Source: Ailanthus altissimus | Taxonomy: Eukaryota > Streptophyta > Magnoliopsida > Sapindales > Simaroubaceae | DNA length: 64,000 nt | Assembly: GCA_946807835.1 (NCBI GenBank) | Contig: OX327684.1 | Location: 37,136,501 to 37,200,500 of the forward strand | Direction: 5' to 3' | Part shown: positions 24,906-36,900 of the stretch, piece after piece | How positions within the stretch are numbered: the stretch's first letter is position 1 | How the letters are laid out: the number at the start of each line of letters is the position of its first letter | Notes under the pieces: generated by a model | The model's database searches: none | What the model was told of the DNA's origin: nothing | Seen by the model: the letters and a program-made list of their open reading frames with translations, nothing else | Position numbers and translations under genes: made by a program

Positions 24906-26337
24906 CCAGGGAAGTTTCTTACTTTCACTTCTTTATTTTTTTTTTTTGACATTGGGGACAATGTCTAAATTAAGTTTGGGGGTGGGAAACACTTTCTTGT
25001 GTTCATTTCATTGCATGATTTGGGTGGTCATTCTTGTGGGTTAAATTTTTATTTTTTTTTAGTTTCTTAATTTTTTTTTTAGTTAATTCATTTTTATTAG
25101 GTTTTGATAAGATGATCATCAGTCTATGATAAGAAAAAGAATACATGGTTGAATTTATTTTTACAAATCCATTGGGAATGATAGATACTTGAGACAATTT
25201 AGATTACCTAAGTTTAGGAACAAATTTGACCTTACTTATAATCACCATTTTTTGAGCACCTTATAAGCATGAATAGTTATAATTATTACTTAGAGATACT
25301 TATACTTTAGAGAGTACACCACAGTCTCGAAGACCGATACTCTAGAACTTGTCTTTAATTACTACTTGAGGCGAAATTCTAGAAAACACATTAATAGGGA
25401 AATGACATTAGGCCATCTTTGGACCGATTGAGCCTTTCTAGCCTACCTTTTAGAGTATATTTATCCCCAGTGCCCTATTTTGAGCCTAATTACCCATTCT
25501 TTGGTTTAACCACATTACAAGCCCAAGACTTAAAGTTTATTTATCCAAAAATTACCCGTAACACCATAAACCTTGCATTTACTTAGAAATACTCTTGAAA
25601 AGAAAAAAATTGTGGTGATATGAGAAAAATAAGTTTGGGTGGTATTTGTCAATCTAAGTTTGGGGGTATTCAAAAAAATAAAAAATAAAAAAAAAATAAA
25701 AAAAGAGAAAATAAAATACCCCCAACTTAAGAAAAAGAAGAAATTCTTTGAAAAAAAAAAGGTTGAAAAGAAAGATGTGAAACACAATAAGTTTAGGGGA
25801 AGAGATAATACAAGGAAAAGAAGATCAAGAGGTTTCTAGGTAAAATCTAAGTGTTCATGGTGTGAATTGAACTTCATATATTTATCTTTTTATCCCACCT
25901 TGACCTTAGCCTTACATTACAAGCTAAGTAAAGCCCTAAATAGATCCCTAGACATGTGATTTTCTACATTAGTGGAGAGTGGTAATAAAGACAAGCTTAT
26001 GGAAGTGTCATGATACAAATAAAATGCCGAGACACCATCTTTTCTGTACAAACTAAAGTATAAAGTAAATCAAAGTATGGTTTTCGCTATTTGCTTGCTG
26101 CTTGCACACACACACATGGTGATTATTTATGAGGAAGAATGAGGGACTAAATGAAGATAATTAGAATTGTTAATAGCTATTTGTCTACCTTAAGGATTTG
26201 TATCATTTCGTTAGCCTTTGAGACAATGATTTTGATCATCTTACTAGTATTAGTATGTTTTGTTTTGTTAAATGAGTCAAGTATAACCCTTTGTTTCTCT
26301 CTTAGTTTTATTTTATTGCTTGAGGACAAGCAAGTAT

Positions 26338-26354
26338 TTAAGTTTGGGGGAATT
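26338..26354 (+). other. Polypurine tract before the Athila 3' LTR
   Basis: TTAAGTTTGGGGGAATT directly precedes the LTR start TGATAAGG. Three similar motifs occur further upstream. Confidence 0.7.
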
Positions 26355-27842
26355 TGATAAGGGCAAATTTGTCATATATTTTCTCATATTTTTATTATTG
26401 ATATTTTATGATTTTATGAGAATAGATGGCTATTTATATGCATTATTGTTATTTATAGGGACTTGAACGAAATTTAAAGAAAAAACGCAAAAGGAGCGAA
26501 AACAGGGACTAAAATGTAAAGTTTTCAAAGTATGTGTCCATCGCCCCAGCGCCACAAGAATTTTCGCCCCAGCGCTGAAATAGTGATCGAAATAAGAAAT
26601 ACGACCTGTTTAAGTCGCGTCTGGCACTCCAGCTCTGAAGAGTCACCGCGCCAGCGACGTTCCAGCGCCCCAGCGCTATAAACATACCGCGCCAGCGGTG
26701 AAGCCGTTTTCATGCAGCGCCCCAGCGCCAAGATCCCACCGCTCCAGCTGTAATAGCTTTTTCACGCGTCGCCCCAGCGACAGATGCATAGCGCGCCAGC
26801 GGTAGTGCGAGTCCTAGTCCGACGAGAATTGAGATTTTCAAGCTCATATCAATCCCTATATAAAGCCACTCGTTCCCAGCCTTCAAAAAAGAATCCAAGA
26901 CGACCCAAGAGCACCAAGAATACAGAGCACGAGTCTTAAAGAGCAATAGGAGCTTAATTGAAGCAACTTTAGAGAGAGATACAAGACGTTCTTCAGCATC
27001 AAGAGTTCCTAGGCAGTGCAATTAAGAGCAATTCGACGTCAATATCGGTTTGCTAATAATTGTATCATGATTTATAATTATTTTTACTGCTGTTCTCTTG
27101 TAGCTATGAGCTAACTTATTTTCTAGGGTTAATATTTGAACTCAATATGTACGCTTAAATTGCCATATCTTTTTAGTATTTAATAAACTTAGTCTTTTAT
27201 TATTTAAATTACTTGTGTTTAATGCTTCAATATATCTGGCCAATATATGGTGAATGAATTGGTAATATTATTGATAAACTCGGAAGAGGAATCATAATAT
27301 TTAGACCTAGGTAATTTGATGCATGATTGTAGAGTAACATTCAATGTTGCATATGCAAGTTTCAATTTAGGATAGGAATATACCTAATTGGTATGTATGA
27401 TCAATAAGACCTAATCTTAATGAATCTTAATTTATTACAAGTACCATAGGAATATAGGTATTTGGTAAATTAAGGTATACTTGCATGACCTTGGAAGAGG
27501 CTTGTGAATACATTAGTGTCTTGATCAATAATAAAGACTAAGTGAGTTAAATATTAGAGGATTAATCATTAGAAACATATTGAGGGATAATATTAATCCT
27601 AGGTTTTTTCTACATTGTTATCACCTAATTTTCATTGCATTGTGTTTTGCTTTTATATTTCTAACATTCATTCTTAGATTTTTATTTTTCTGAATAATTA
27701 TTAGGAAGATATAATTTTAGTAATTGGTTAAAAAGAAAAAAATTATCCCTGTGGGTTCGACATCCGACTAATTAGTCTCTTTATTACTTGCATACGATAG
27801 TGTATACTTGCACTTAATTTATGATATAAAAATATCGCATCA
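26355..27842 (+). repeat. 3' LTR of the Athila element
   Basis: Starts TGATAAGGGCAAATTTG after the polypurine tract and ends AATATCGCATCA exactly where ABCC exon sequence resumes. The 1488-bp length and TGATA...ATCA ends fit Athila LTRs. The U3 part holds a second GC-rich cluster (26536-26815). Confidence 0.82.
26536..26815. repeat. Second GC-rich CGCCCCAGCG cluster, in LTR U3
   Basis: About nine copies of CGCCCCAGCG and CGCGCCAGCG variants in 280 bp (CATCGCCCCAGCGCC, TTCGCCCCAGCGCTG, CCGCGCCAGCGAC, CAGCGCCCCAGCGCT, GCGCGCCAGCGG), set in AT-rich DNA shortly before a likely promoter (CTATATAAAGCC, about 26857-26868). Confidence 0.8.
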
Positions 27843-29325
27843 GAAGCCGCCCTTGTAATTGAAGAGTGCAGACTAGTAAATAATTGGCCAGAAGTAGGAA
27901 CAATTTGCTTCAAGAATTTGCAGGTAAGCATCTGTAGTAAAGTTTAAAGTATTAGAAAATAAAATATTTTTAAAATGTTTGACATTCATTTTTACCAATT
28001 ACCAAATCAGCACATAAACATTTCAAAGAATGGGCTTATATTGTGCTTCGTTCCAAGTAATTCTAGAAATTTTAAAACCAAGAGGACTATAAATTTTGTA
28101 GTCTTGCACTTGCCGATTCAGACTTCAAAATAATCCACATCTAGCGTAAATGACATCATTTAAATCAATGATACTTACATCTGACTGCCTTGCAGATTCG
28201 TTACACTGAACATCTCCCATCTGTCCTGAAAAACATTACCTGCACATTTCCGGGCAGGAAGAAAGTTGGTGTTGTGGAAAGGAAAAAAAGTGGGAAATCA
28301 ACACTAATACAGGCCATATTCAGGATTGTTGAACCTAGTGAGGGAAGCATTATAATCGATGACAAAGACATTACCAAATAGGCTTTCATGATTTAAGATC
28401 AAGGCTTAGCATTATTCCATAGGACCCAACACTGTTTGACGTAACAGTTCGAGGAAACCTCGATCCACTGGTTTAATATTCTGATAAAGAAGTCTGGGAG
28501 GTAAATATTCTTATCAAACTTGATTCTTGAAGTGAAATGAGACATGGAAGTAAACTCATTCATATAAATACATGCATAACCTGCGATAGTAATCAAGTGC
28601 ATAGATATTGGATATAGTACTCTATACAGAGTCATCATAATTATAGTAATGCAATTCATAAACTCAACATATCAGAATTAATTTAACATTTCATCGAAGA
28701 TCATAATCTGCAATTTCAGGCTCTACATAAATGTCAACTTGGTGATCTAGTGCATGCAAAGGAAGAGAAGTTGGATAGCACTGGTGAGGTTCATATATTA
28801 ATTACTTGATTAATTGCATTAATTTGGTGGTGAAAAATTCCTAATATTAACATACATTGGGGCATATTGTTGCAGTGATTGAAAACGGTGAAAATTGGAG
28901 TGTGGGGCAAAGGCAGTTATTCTGTCTTGGAAGGGCATCGCTGAAGAAAAGCAGCATTATGGTTCTGAATGAAGCAACAACATCAGTAGATTCAGCAACT
29001 GATGGTATTTTACAGAAGATCATTAGTCAAGAATTCAAGTACCAGACAGCCGTCACCATAGCTCACAGAATCCACACTGTTATTGATAGCGAGCTTGTTT
29101 TGGTCCTCAGTGGATGGTAAGAACAATAACACTATCATTATTTTAATGGGATTTTACTTAAAAAGCGAATTTGAATAACTTTTGCGTGCGACTGTGAACA
29201 GGAAAAATTGCAGAGTATGACACGCCAAAAAAGCTACTGGAGAGAGGTGATTCTTTCTTCTCTAAATTTATAAAGGAGTACTCCATGAGATCCCAGAATT
29301 TCAACACCTCATCAACTCCCACATA
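27843..29325 (+). pseudogene. ABCC (MRP-type) transporter pseudogene, C-terminal NBD2 exons
   Basis: Five exon pieces with surviving splice sites (about 27843-27923, 28196-28500, 28720-28783, 28876-29116, 29212-29325) give the second nucleotide-binding domain of an ABCC transporter. These pump glutathione or other conjugates across vacuolar or plasma membranes. Visible: NWPEVGTICFKNLQ, the CTFPG block, a damaged Walker A (GVVERKKSGKST where GxxGxGKST is expected), a signature region reading [19 protein letters not shown], Walker B as [12 protein letters not shown] (Asp to Asn before the Glu) and the H-loop in TIAHRIH. Stops interrupt it near 28379, 28421 and 28472, and a one-base insertion lies near 29110. 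Upstream exons are replaced by the Athila LTR at 27842. Confidence 0.85.
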
Positions 29326-29927
29326 ATTAAATCCTGCTTAGTGCTTCAACAGCCCGGCGGGTTTGAATATGAAGATTTGAGTGCATCCATCCACAGGATT
29401 CAGATTGACTGAGAGGGGACTGGGGGTGGTGGGTGAAGTAATAGCTTAAGTGGTAATTATAGAATAGGAATGACTATGAGCACATGGTCCAATTCAATCC
29501 TAGCTAAGGATTTAATCTCTATGATAAATAACAAAATAAGGATAGATAATCTCCTATCTATTTATGTATTTATAACGTTTAAGGTTTATATGTCTTTCAA
29601 ATGCCAGCTTCCAAGGCTCCGGGAGAAGATGGCACGGCTGGATGTTTCTATCAAAAAATTTGGCCGACCATGGGTCCTCTTGCCACTCGGGCCTGCCTTC
29701 AAATTCCTAATGGTGATTCATCCTCGGCGGATTTCAATCATACTCTCATCACTTTAATGCCGATAAAGTGCCTTCCCCGAATTATATAAGTGATTTTCGG
29801 TCGATTTCTCCGTGTAATTTCTCATATAAAGTGGTTGCTAAAGTCTTAGGTAACTGATTGAAGATTGTGCTGCCCTCGGTCAATGCTATAGTGAGTTTCA
29901 AATGTATAAATGTTTTAAGATAAAGAT

Positions 29928-30800
29928 TGTTGAAAAATTAGTGATTTAATAATTTTAGTTGAATAAGAATTGGGTTGAATATTAAAGTGGAGAGTTATAA
30001 GAAGTTTAGAACGTGTGGGATACATACGGAGAAGTTTAGGATGTGTGGGACATGAAGAGGGAAGCAAAACGGGACTTGAAGACGCAAAGGAAGCGAAGAA
30101 AATGTGGATAGGCGCTGCTAGGGCTGAGCGCCGTGGCGCCCAGGACAACAACCCAGAGCCACAGCGCTGGGTCCTCAGCACCGCAGCGATAGGCACGATA
30201 ATGCCCAGCGCCGCAGCGCCCAGGGATGAGCTCTGCAGCGCTAGACGCGTCAGAAATTCATTTTTCTTTGGGATTTCTAGTTTTAGAAAGTTTTGAACTT
30301 TTAAAACAAGTGGACTCTTACTCCAACAAGGAATAGGGTTAGTAGGCACGAGATATACTCTATATAAACACTTGTAAACCCTTTAGTTGAGATCAAATAT
30401 TAAGAGAGACTCTAAGAGAAGGGGAAGAACTAGATAGACACTAAGTGCTTGTGTGCACTAGGGTGGAACTTTCGTTTGGGTGATCATTGTTCGTGGTAGA
30501 ACAAAAGTTCACTAAACATTAGGTCATTTTGAGGGTTCTTCAGATTGTATTTTTCTTATAAAATCTCTAAGGAGTTGTAATAAGAGAGGTTAGGATCCTT
30601 GGATCCACCGTGGACGTAGATAATTGGCCGAACCACGTAAGATTGTGTTGTGCTTTTTTGTTTTCTGCTTTGGATTCTTGCTATTTTGCTTGATTAACAG
30701 GTTATTCTGCTGCGCAAAGAGGTTAGGGTTCTAGGTTGAACTTGAGGTTCTTTGCTTCAACATAACCTCGAAAGAGAGAAGGACGTTTCTTCCTTCAACA
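29928..30800 (+). repeat. 5' LTR of internally deleted copia
   Basis: Starts TGTTGAAAAATTAGTG and ends CCTTCAACA. The TATA motif CTATATAAACACTTG lies at about 30359-30373. U3 carries a GC-rich cluster at 30106-30250 with CAGCGCCGCAGCGCCC and CACAGCGCTGGG. Confidence 0.9.
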
Positions 30801-30803
30801 AAC

Positions 30804-30815
30804 TGGTATCAGAGC
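30804..30815 (+). other. Primer binding site (initiator tRNA-Met)
   Basis: TGGTATCAGAGC is an exact match to the plant copia PBS, three bases after the 5' LTR. Confidence 0.92.
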
Positions 30816-30852
30816 TAGAGGTTCGATAATATACACTTGAGGTATTTAAATC

Positions 30853-31949
30853 ATGGCTGCAATCAAGCAAGAAATAGAGAAGTTCAATGGGATGAATGAA
30901 TTCAATCTTTGGAGGAAAAAAAGTTATGGCTCTACTAGTGAAGAAAGGGCTAGACTCAGCTTTGGAGGAAGCCAGCTCCTCAACAAGCGATGAGACGACA
31001 ACCTCAAAGTCCGAGCATAAAGATTGGGACATGATTCAGAAAAAAAGCTCACAACACCTTATTCCTGGCATTGAGCGATGAAGTATTAAGGGAAGTTGGT
31101 GATGAAGAAACAACTTTGGGGCTATAAAAGAGACTCGATGCATTATACATTAAGAAGTCTCTTGCAAATAGACTTTTTGTGAAAAAGAAACTACATCAGC
31201 TAACAATGCACGAGGGAACTTTATTGAGAGCTCACATTGACGAGTTCAATAAGATCATCATAAGTCTTGAGCAATTGGGCATCAAGACCGAGGATGAAGA
31301 CAAGGCCATTATCCTGTTAAGTTCATTGCCAAAGAGCTATGAGAGCTTTGCGGATACGCTGTTGTATGGGAAAGAGTCTTTAACGATGAATGACGTTAAG
31401 GCATCATTAAACTCAAAAGAATTGACAAAGAGATTTGAGTCCGAGAGTGGAGCAGCATTGCTTGCACAAGGAAGGAAGAGCAACTAATCAACGAGGAGAT
31501 CTAAGAAGTGTTTCCTTTGTAATAAGGAGGGGTACTTTGTGAAGGATTGTCCAAAATCAAAAGGCCAAAGAGGGTGGGTTGCAATCGGTATTGAGGAAGA
31601 TATCAAAGTTGTAGACATATTGGTAGCCTCAAGGGAAAAGTACGCTGGCAAATGGATACTAGATTCAGGGTGTAGCGTCCATATGTGTCCCGACAGATCG
31701 ATGTTTACTAACTATAAAGCCAAGAGAGGTAAAGCTCTAATGGGGAATGACATGACTTGTGAGATCATGAGAGTTGGTAACATAAGGCTGAGGATGCAAG
31801 GTGGAGAAACTAGGGACTTACATGGTGTAAAGCATATTCCTAAAGTGAGGAGAATTTTGATATCCCTAGGTAAGCTCAGTGAGGAAGGGTATTCGGTTAG
31901 AGCGAAAAAAAGGAAAAATAAGGGTAGAGAAAGGACCTATAAGGTTTGA
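30853..31949 (+). pseudogene. Copia gag and partial protease
   Basis: Gag begins MAAIKQEIEKFNGMNEF at 30853 and continues through a frame change near 30915 into ITVMA-like TMHEGTLLRAHIDEFNKIII, then EDKAIILLSSLPKSYESF (31179-31487). A CCHC knuckle (CFLCNKEGYFVKDC) sits near 31510-31551. The protease start WILDSGCSVHMCP retains DSG and runs to about 31949. After a short GAG-pre-integrase piece (GLYVLTGM) coding stops. The domains present are better preserved than in the related element at 14240. Confidence 0.85.
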
Positions 31950-32155
31950 GGGTGAGAAGCACAATGGAGGGCTCTATGTGCTTACTGGGATGACCATGAG
32001 TAGCCCAACGCGGGGTGTTGGGGTAATGCAGACCACTAGGTGACATCTAAACTATACTCACCGAAGTGATGAGGGTTAGAAAAGAGTGCAACGCATCCAT
32101 ACCCTATGCAAGGTGCACGAATGCCTTTAGAGACCGAAGTCACTTGCCCGGGAAA

Positions 32156-32181
32156 AGTTAAGTCTTGGTGGAGACTTAACT
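32156..32181. other. Perfect hairpin in the residual internal region of copia
   Basis: AGTTAAGTCT-TGGTGG-AGACTTAACT, a 10-bp perfect stem with a 6-nt loop, in noncoding sequence between the truncated protease and the 3' LTR. Confidence 0.8.
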
Positions 32182-32266
32182 GAACTCAACTTTAGGTGAT
32201 ATAGTATTGGTGTGGATCAGAACCCGAAGCCTTCTTATTTGGAAGATTTTGAATCAAGGAATGGTT

Positions 32267-33043
32267 TGTTGGAAAATTAGTGATTCAACAATCTTGGTTG
32301 GACAAGAATTGAGATGAATACCGAAGTGGAGAGTCACAAGAAGTCTAGAATGTATGAGACACGTATGAAGAAGTTTAGGACATGTGGGACACGAAAAGGG
32401 AAGTAAAACGGGACTCGAAAACACGAAAGAAGCGAAGAAAATACGGATAGGCGCTGTTAGGGCATGGGCGCGATAATGCTCAGCGCCGCAGTGCCAGACA
32501 CGTCAGAAGTTCATTTTTCTTCGAAATTTCTAGTTTTGGACTTCTAAAATAAGTGGACTCTTACTCCAACAAGGAATATGGTTAGTAGGCACGAAATTCA
32601 CTCTATATAAACACTTGTAAACCCTTTAGTTGAGATCAAGCATTAAGAGATAATCTAAGAGAAAGGGAAGAACTAGGTAGACACTAAGTGCTTGTGTGCA
32701 CTAGGGTAGAACCGTCGTTTGGGTGATCATTGTTCATGGTAGAACAAGGGTTCACTAAACATTAGGTTCTTTCAAGGGTTCTTCAAATTGAGTTTTCCTT
32801 GTAAAATCTTTAGGGAATTATAATAAGAGAGGCTAGGATCCTTGGATCCACCGTGGACGTAGGCAATTGGCCGAACCACGTAAGATTGTGTTGTGCTATT
32901 TTATTTTATGCTTTGGATTCTTGCTATTTTGCTTGATTAACAGGTTATTCCGCTGCGCAAGGAGGTTAGGGTTCTAGGTTAAACTTGAGGTTCTTTACTT
33001 CAACATAACCTCGAGAGGGAGAATGACGTTTCCTTCTTCAACA
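32267..33043 (+). repeat. 3' LTR of internally deleted copia
   Basis: Starts TGTTGGAAAATTAGTG, ends CTTCAACA and is followed by the TSD AAGAT. It matches the 5' LTR but has a deletion in the GC-rich U3 block near 32460. Confidence 0.9.
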
Positions 33044-33965
33044 AAGATTATAGCTGGATGTCTTTGAAGCTAGATATGGCTAAAGCATATGATTGTATCG
33101 AATGAGATTTTCTTCATCATATGATGTTAAAGTTTGGTTTTTCTAGGATTTTCACGGCCAGAGTCATGGATTTTGTTACCTCTGTTTTTGTAATCTTTCT
33201 TCAAGGCCAATAAGGGGCCTTAGACTAGGGATCCTTTATCTCCCTATCTATTTATTTATCTTTTTGTGTTGAGGATCCTTTTGCTTTGATAAAAGATGCT
33301 AATGAGAGAAACTGTATCTAAGGAATCCAATGTGGTTGGGGTGGCCAGAAAGTCACATCTTTTTTATGCAGATGAAAATATTTTTTTCCTTCGGGCCACT
33401 TAATCAGCTTATATTGAGATGAAGAAAATTTTGGATGTGTACTCAAGGGCATCAAGTCAATTGGTGAACTTTTAAAAATCTACCATGTGTTTTAGTAAAG
33501 GCTTATCTTCACCTCTTTGGCAATCATTGATGGGTATCTTGGGTGTTAATTGTGTGAAATCTCATGGCAAATATTTAGGTCTGCATAGCATGTTGAGGCG
33601 TCAAATATCAGATCTTTTTCGGGTTGTAAAAGAAAGAGTTAAAAAAGAGCTTCATAGTTTGTAGATGAAGCTTTTATCTATGGTGGGGCGAGAAATGATG
33701 CTTAAAGTTATAGTGCAAGCCATTCCCACTTACATAATGACTATTTTTAGGCTTACTCAATCGCTCATTTTTTTTATCTTCACAGACTTGTGCTCGATAC
33801 TTTTGGGGAGATAATGAAGATTCTCGAAGGCTTCACTAGTGTAAGTTAAAAAGATGTGTAGATCTAAAGAAGAGGGTGGAATAGGTTTTAAAGACCTTAA
33901 TATTTTTAATAAGGCCATATTAACTAAACAATGTTGGAGGGTTATTAATAATCTGAGTCTTTTGG

Positions 33966-36900
33966 TTGTTAGAGTAAAATGCTCGGAATGATGGTGTGCT
34001 CAAATCAAGATGGTTCAATAATGTATAAGGGAAATCAAAGGCTTATTTTTTATTATAGAGTTAGAAGTATAAATGTAGCTGCAACAACTTTTCCCACTCT
34101 TCTTCAAAAAGTTTGTTATCAAGTTGTTATGAGTTTTTCCATGATTCACAGATCATTTGCCTTTTGTAAATTCTGGTTTTATGTTTAATACTCATGTATA
34201 TAAAGTTGTAAAAATCTAATTCAAAGTGTGAGATGAAATATAAAATTCTTTCCAGCAAAATCTCTCTTTGTTCATATTTTCTCTTCAATTTTCTCACAAA
34301 CTAAACACTTTTAAAACTCTCACATAGTATCAGGGTTGATATGGCTAACGCTGGTATCTCAAATACAAATCTGACCACCACAAATCTGACCACCACAAAT
34401 CAAAACCATAATACATCAACACTCAACTCATTTCCATCAACTGTTAAGCTTACACGATCGAATTATGTCATACGAAAATCACAAGTGTTAACAGCCATTA
34501 GAGGTAATAGACTCAAAGCCTTTATTTATGGAAGCAAGAAAGTTCCAGATGAAACCATCAGAGTTACAAATATTGATAGATCAGTAGCAGAGATTGAGAA
34601 TCTAGATTATGAATCTTGGAAGCGTCAAGACCAATTGCTATTGAGCTGGCTCTTCTTAACAGTTCACGTTTCAATTCTGAGCTTGATAATTGATAGCACT
34701 ATAGCAAGGAAGTTATGGATCTTTGTGGAAAGGTAATTTGGCTCTGAGTCAAAGGCAAGAGCAATACAGTTGAAATGACAGTTGTCAATGGTGAGTAAAA
34801 GTTCATCAACCATGTTTAACTATTTTATGAAGATGAAGAATTTAGTTGATGAATTAGTAATTGTCGGTTGTCCATTAGAAGATAAAGAATTTATTGAATA
34901 TTTGATCTCAGGCTTAAGATCTGAATATGATTCTGCTGTTGTGTTAATTGTTAATAAGCTTGGTTCAATGAGTGTTAATGAAGCATACTCTATGCTCCTG
35001 ACTTAAGAAACCAGGAATCTGCAAAACTCTGGTAATAAATATGATAGTTAGAATATTGTTGCCAATTATGCGCAAAAAAGACAAAAGAGAGGTAATCAGA
35101 ATTCAGGTTTTAATAACAATGGAGGCTTTAAAAGTGGTAATGTTGTTGGAAATAACTTTGGTAACAGTTTTGGTGGAAACTTTGGTAATCAAAGAAGAGG
35201 AACTCAACTTTAAAGAGAGGAAGAATTTTTGGAAGAAGAAAATTTCTAAGCTAATCTATCAAATATGTGAAAGGCGATAACATTCTGCCTCAAAATACTA
35301 TTACAGGTTCTAAAAGGATTATATGCCTAAAGAATCAGTAGGCTATATAGTAACAATGTATATGGTAATTTTGGTAATCAAGGTCTTGGGAATTGTGGCT
35401 CTTTTAACTCAGGGAAAGTCAAGGCTGCCTATATTGCTTCATAACAACTACAAGAAAGATTTGTTGATGATGACTGATATTTAGACTCAAGAGCAACTAT
35501 CACTTGACCAACAATGAGGCTAATTTAAAGAGTAAGGCAGAATACATAGGTACAGATCAACTTTTGATTAGTAATGGCTTTAGTTTAGAAATTAGACTTA
35601 TTGGTACTGTATGGTTTAAATGTGAGTCAGAACACAATCTAATACTCAAAGACCTACTCTATGTGCCTTTGATTACCAAGAACTTAGTGAATGTATCAAA
35701 ACTTATCCATGACAATAACATTTATCTTGAATTTTTCTCTGATGTTTGTTTTGTTAAGGATAAGAAAACAGGTCTTGTGTTGCTCATGGGTGCTGCTGTG
35801 AGAGGGCTCTATAGGCTAATTCCAAATCTGTCTTCCTCAGTTGATCATTACTCTGTGTCTAGTTCCTATTTCAAAAAATCATTGTTATATAACCATCTAA
35901 CTTCTATGTTGTCAATATAGTTTTCTAATGCACTTTGTAAAATAAATAAAGATCAATTTAGTGCATCTAATCTATGACATTTCAATTCAGCTCATTCAAA
36001 CCCTTGTATAGCTTGTTTTCTTTCTTTAACAGGTCAAGGCAAATTAGATTGTAATCTATAGCATAGAAGACTTGGTCATCCAAGTCCCCATGCTCTTAAA
36101 CATGTAATGAACATTTTTAATTTTGCTCTTGACAAAAATAAAGACTGTAAGCTTACATTTTATGACTCTTGTTAAATTGGTAAAGTTTATAGATTGCATT
36201 TTTCTTGTACTAAGATAAAGTCTAAGGTTCCATTAAATCTGTTATATATAGATATCTAGGGACCATCATCAATACAAACTAGAGAAAGCTTTAAATATTA
36301 TCTAAGTATAATTGATGACTATACCAGATACACTTGGCTTTTTCCAATAAAAGTAAAATAAAAAACCTTAGATACATTCAAACTTTTCAAGGTTCAGGTT
36401 GAGAGATAGTTTGACAGGAAGATAAAAATTATTTAAACTGACTTAAAAGGTGAATTTAGAGTCTTTAAACAATTTGTTGATCTAGAAGGCATACAACTTA
36501 GGTACTTTTGTCTCCACACACATCATCAAAATAGGGTTGTTAAAAAAAAACATAGACATATTGTAGAAATGGGACTCACATTGCTATTTCAAGCTTCAAT
36601 GCCTTTAAAGTTTTGGTGGGAGTTATTCTATACAGCTTCCTATCTCATTAACAGATTACTAACAATAGTTCTCAACAATAAGTCACCTTATGAGTTGATC
36701 TTTGGTCATAAACCACATTACTCATTTCTTAAGGTATTTAGTTGTGCATATTTTCCATTTTTTAGACTTTATTATTCTAACAAACTAAATTTTCATTCAG
36801 AGAAATGTATTTTTTTAGGTTATAGTCATTCATCAAAGGGCTATAAATGCTTGCATTCATCTGACAAAATATTTCTTGCAAGACACGTCACATTCAATGA

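Larger units (their letters stand above)
24572..26354 (+). other. Noncoding 3' region of the Athila element
   Basis: Holds the post-pol CAAGCGCTACTTGGGAGGCA block (24609-24628), a GC-rich cluster (24707-24905), AAGTTTGGGGGT-type polypurine motifs near 24973, 25655 and 26339, a related AAGTTTGGGTGG at about 25632, and an A-rich stretch at 25670-25760. No env-like frame is visible. Short open frames here are low complexity. Confidence 0.7.
21993..27842 (+). mobile_element. Athila-type Ty3-gypsy element lacking 5' LTR and pol
   Basis: Order: gag and protease (21993-24571), a long noncoding 3' region with GC-rich clusters and repeated PPT-like motifs (24572-26354), and the 3' LTR (26355-27842). 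The junction after the protease runs straight into the CAAGCGCTACTTGGGAGGCAACCCAAG block that normally follows pol in Athila elements, so RT, RNase H and integrase were lost by internal deletion. The LTR abuts ABCC exon sequence at 27843. Its left TSD partner is gone with the 5' end. Confidence 0.82.
29928..33043 (+). mobile_element. Internally deleted Tork-like copia inside the LINE, 5-bp TSD AAGAT
   Basis: 5' LTR 29928-30800, PBS 30804-30815, internal region 30816-32266, 3' LTR 32267-33043. AAGAT flanks both sides (29923-29927, 33044-33048). The LTRs start TGTTG and end TTCAACA and align throughout, but the 3' copy lacks roughly 95 bp of the GC-rich U3 block. Integrase, RT and RNase H are missing, so it cannot move without help. 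Confidence 0.92.

Noticed and set aside
24805..25044. 79-codon frame across the first GC-rich cluster
   Set aside because: The motif repeats in all frames and lies in the Athila 3' region; nothing supports coding.
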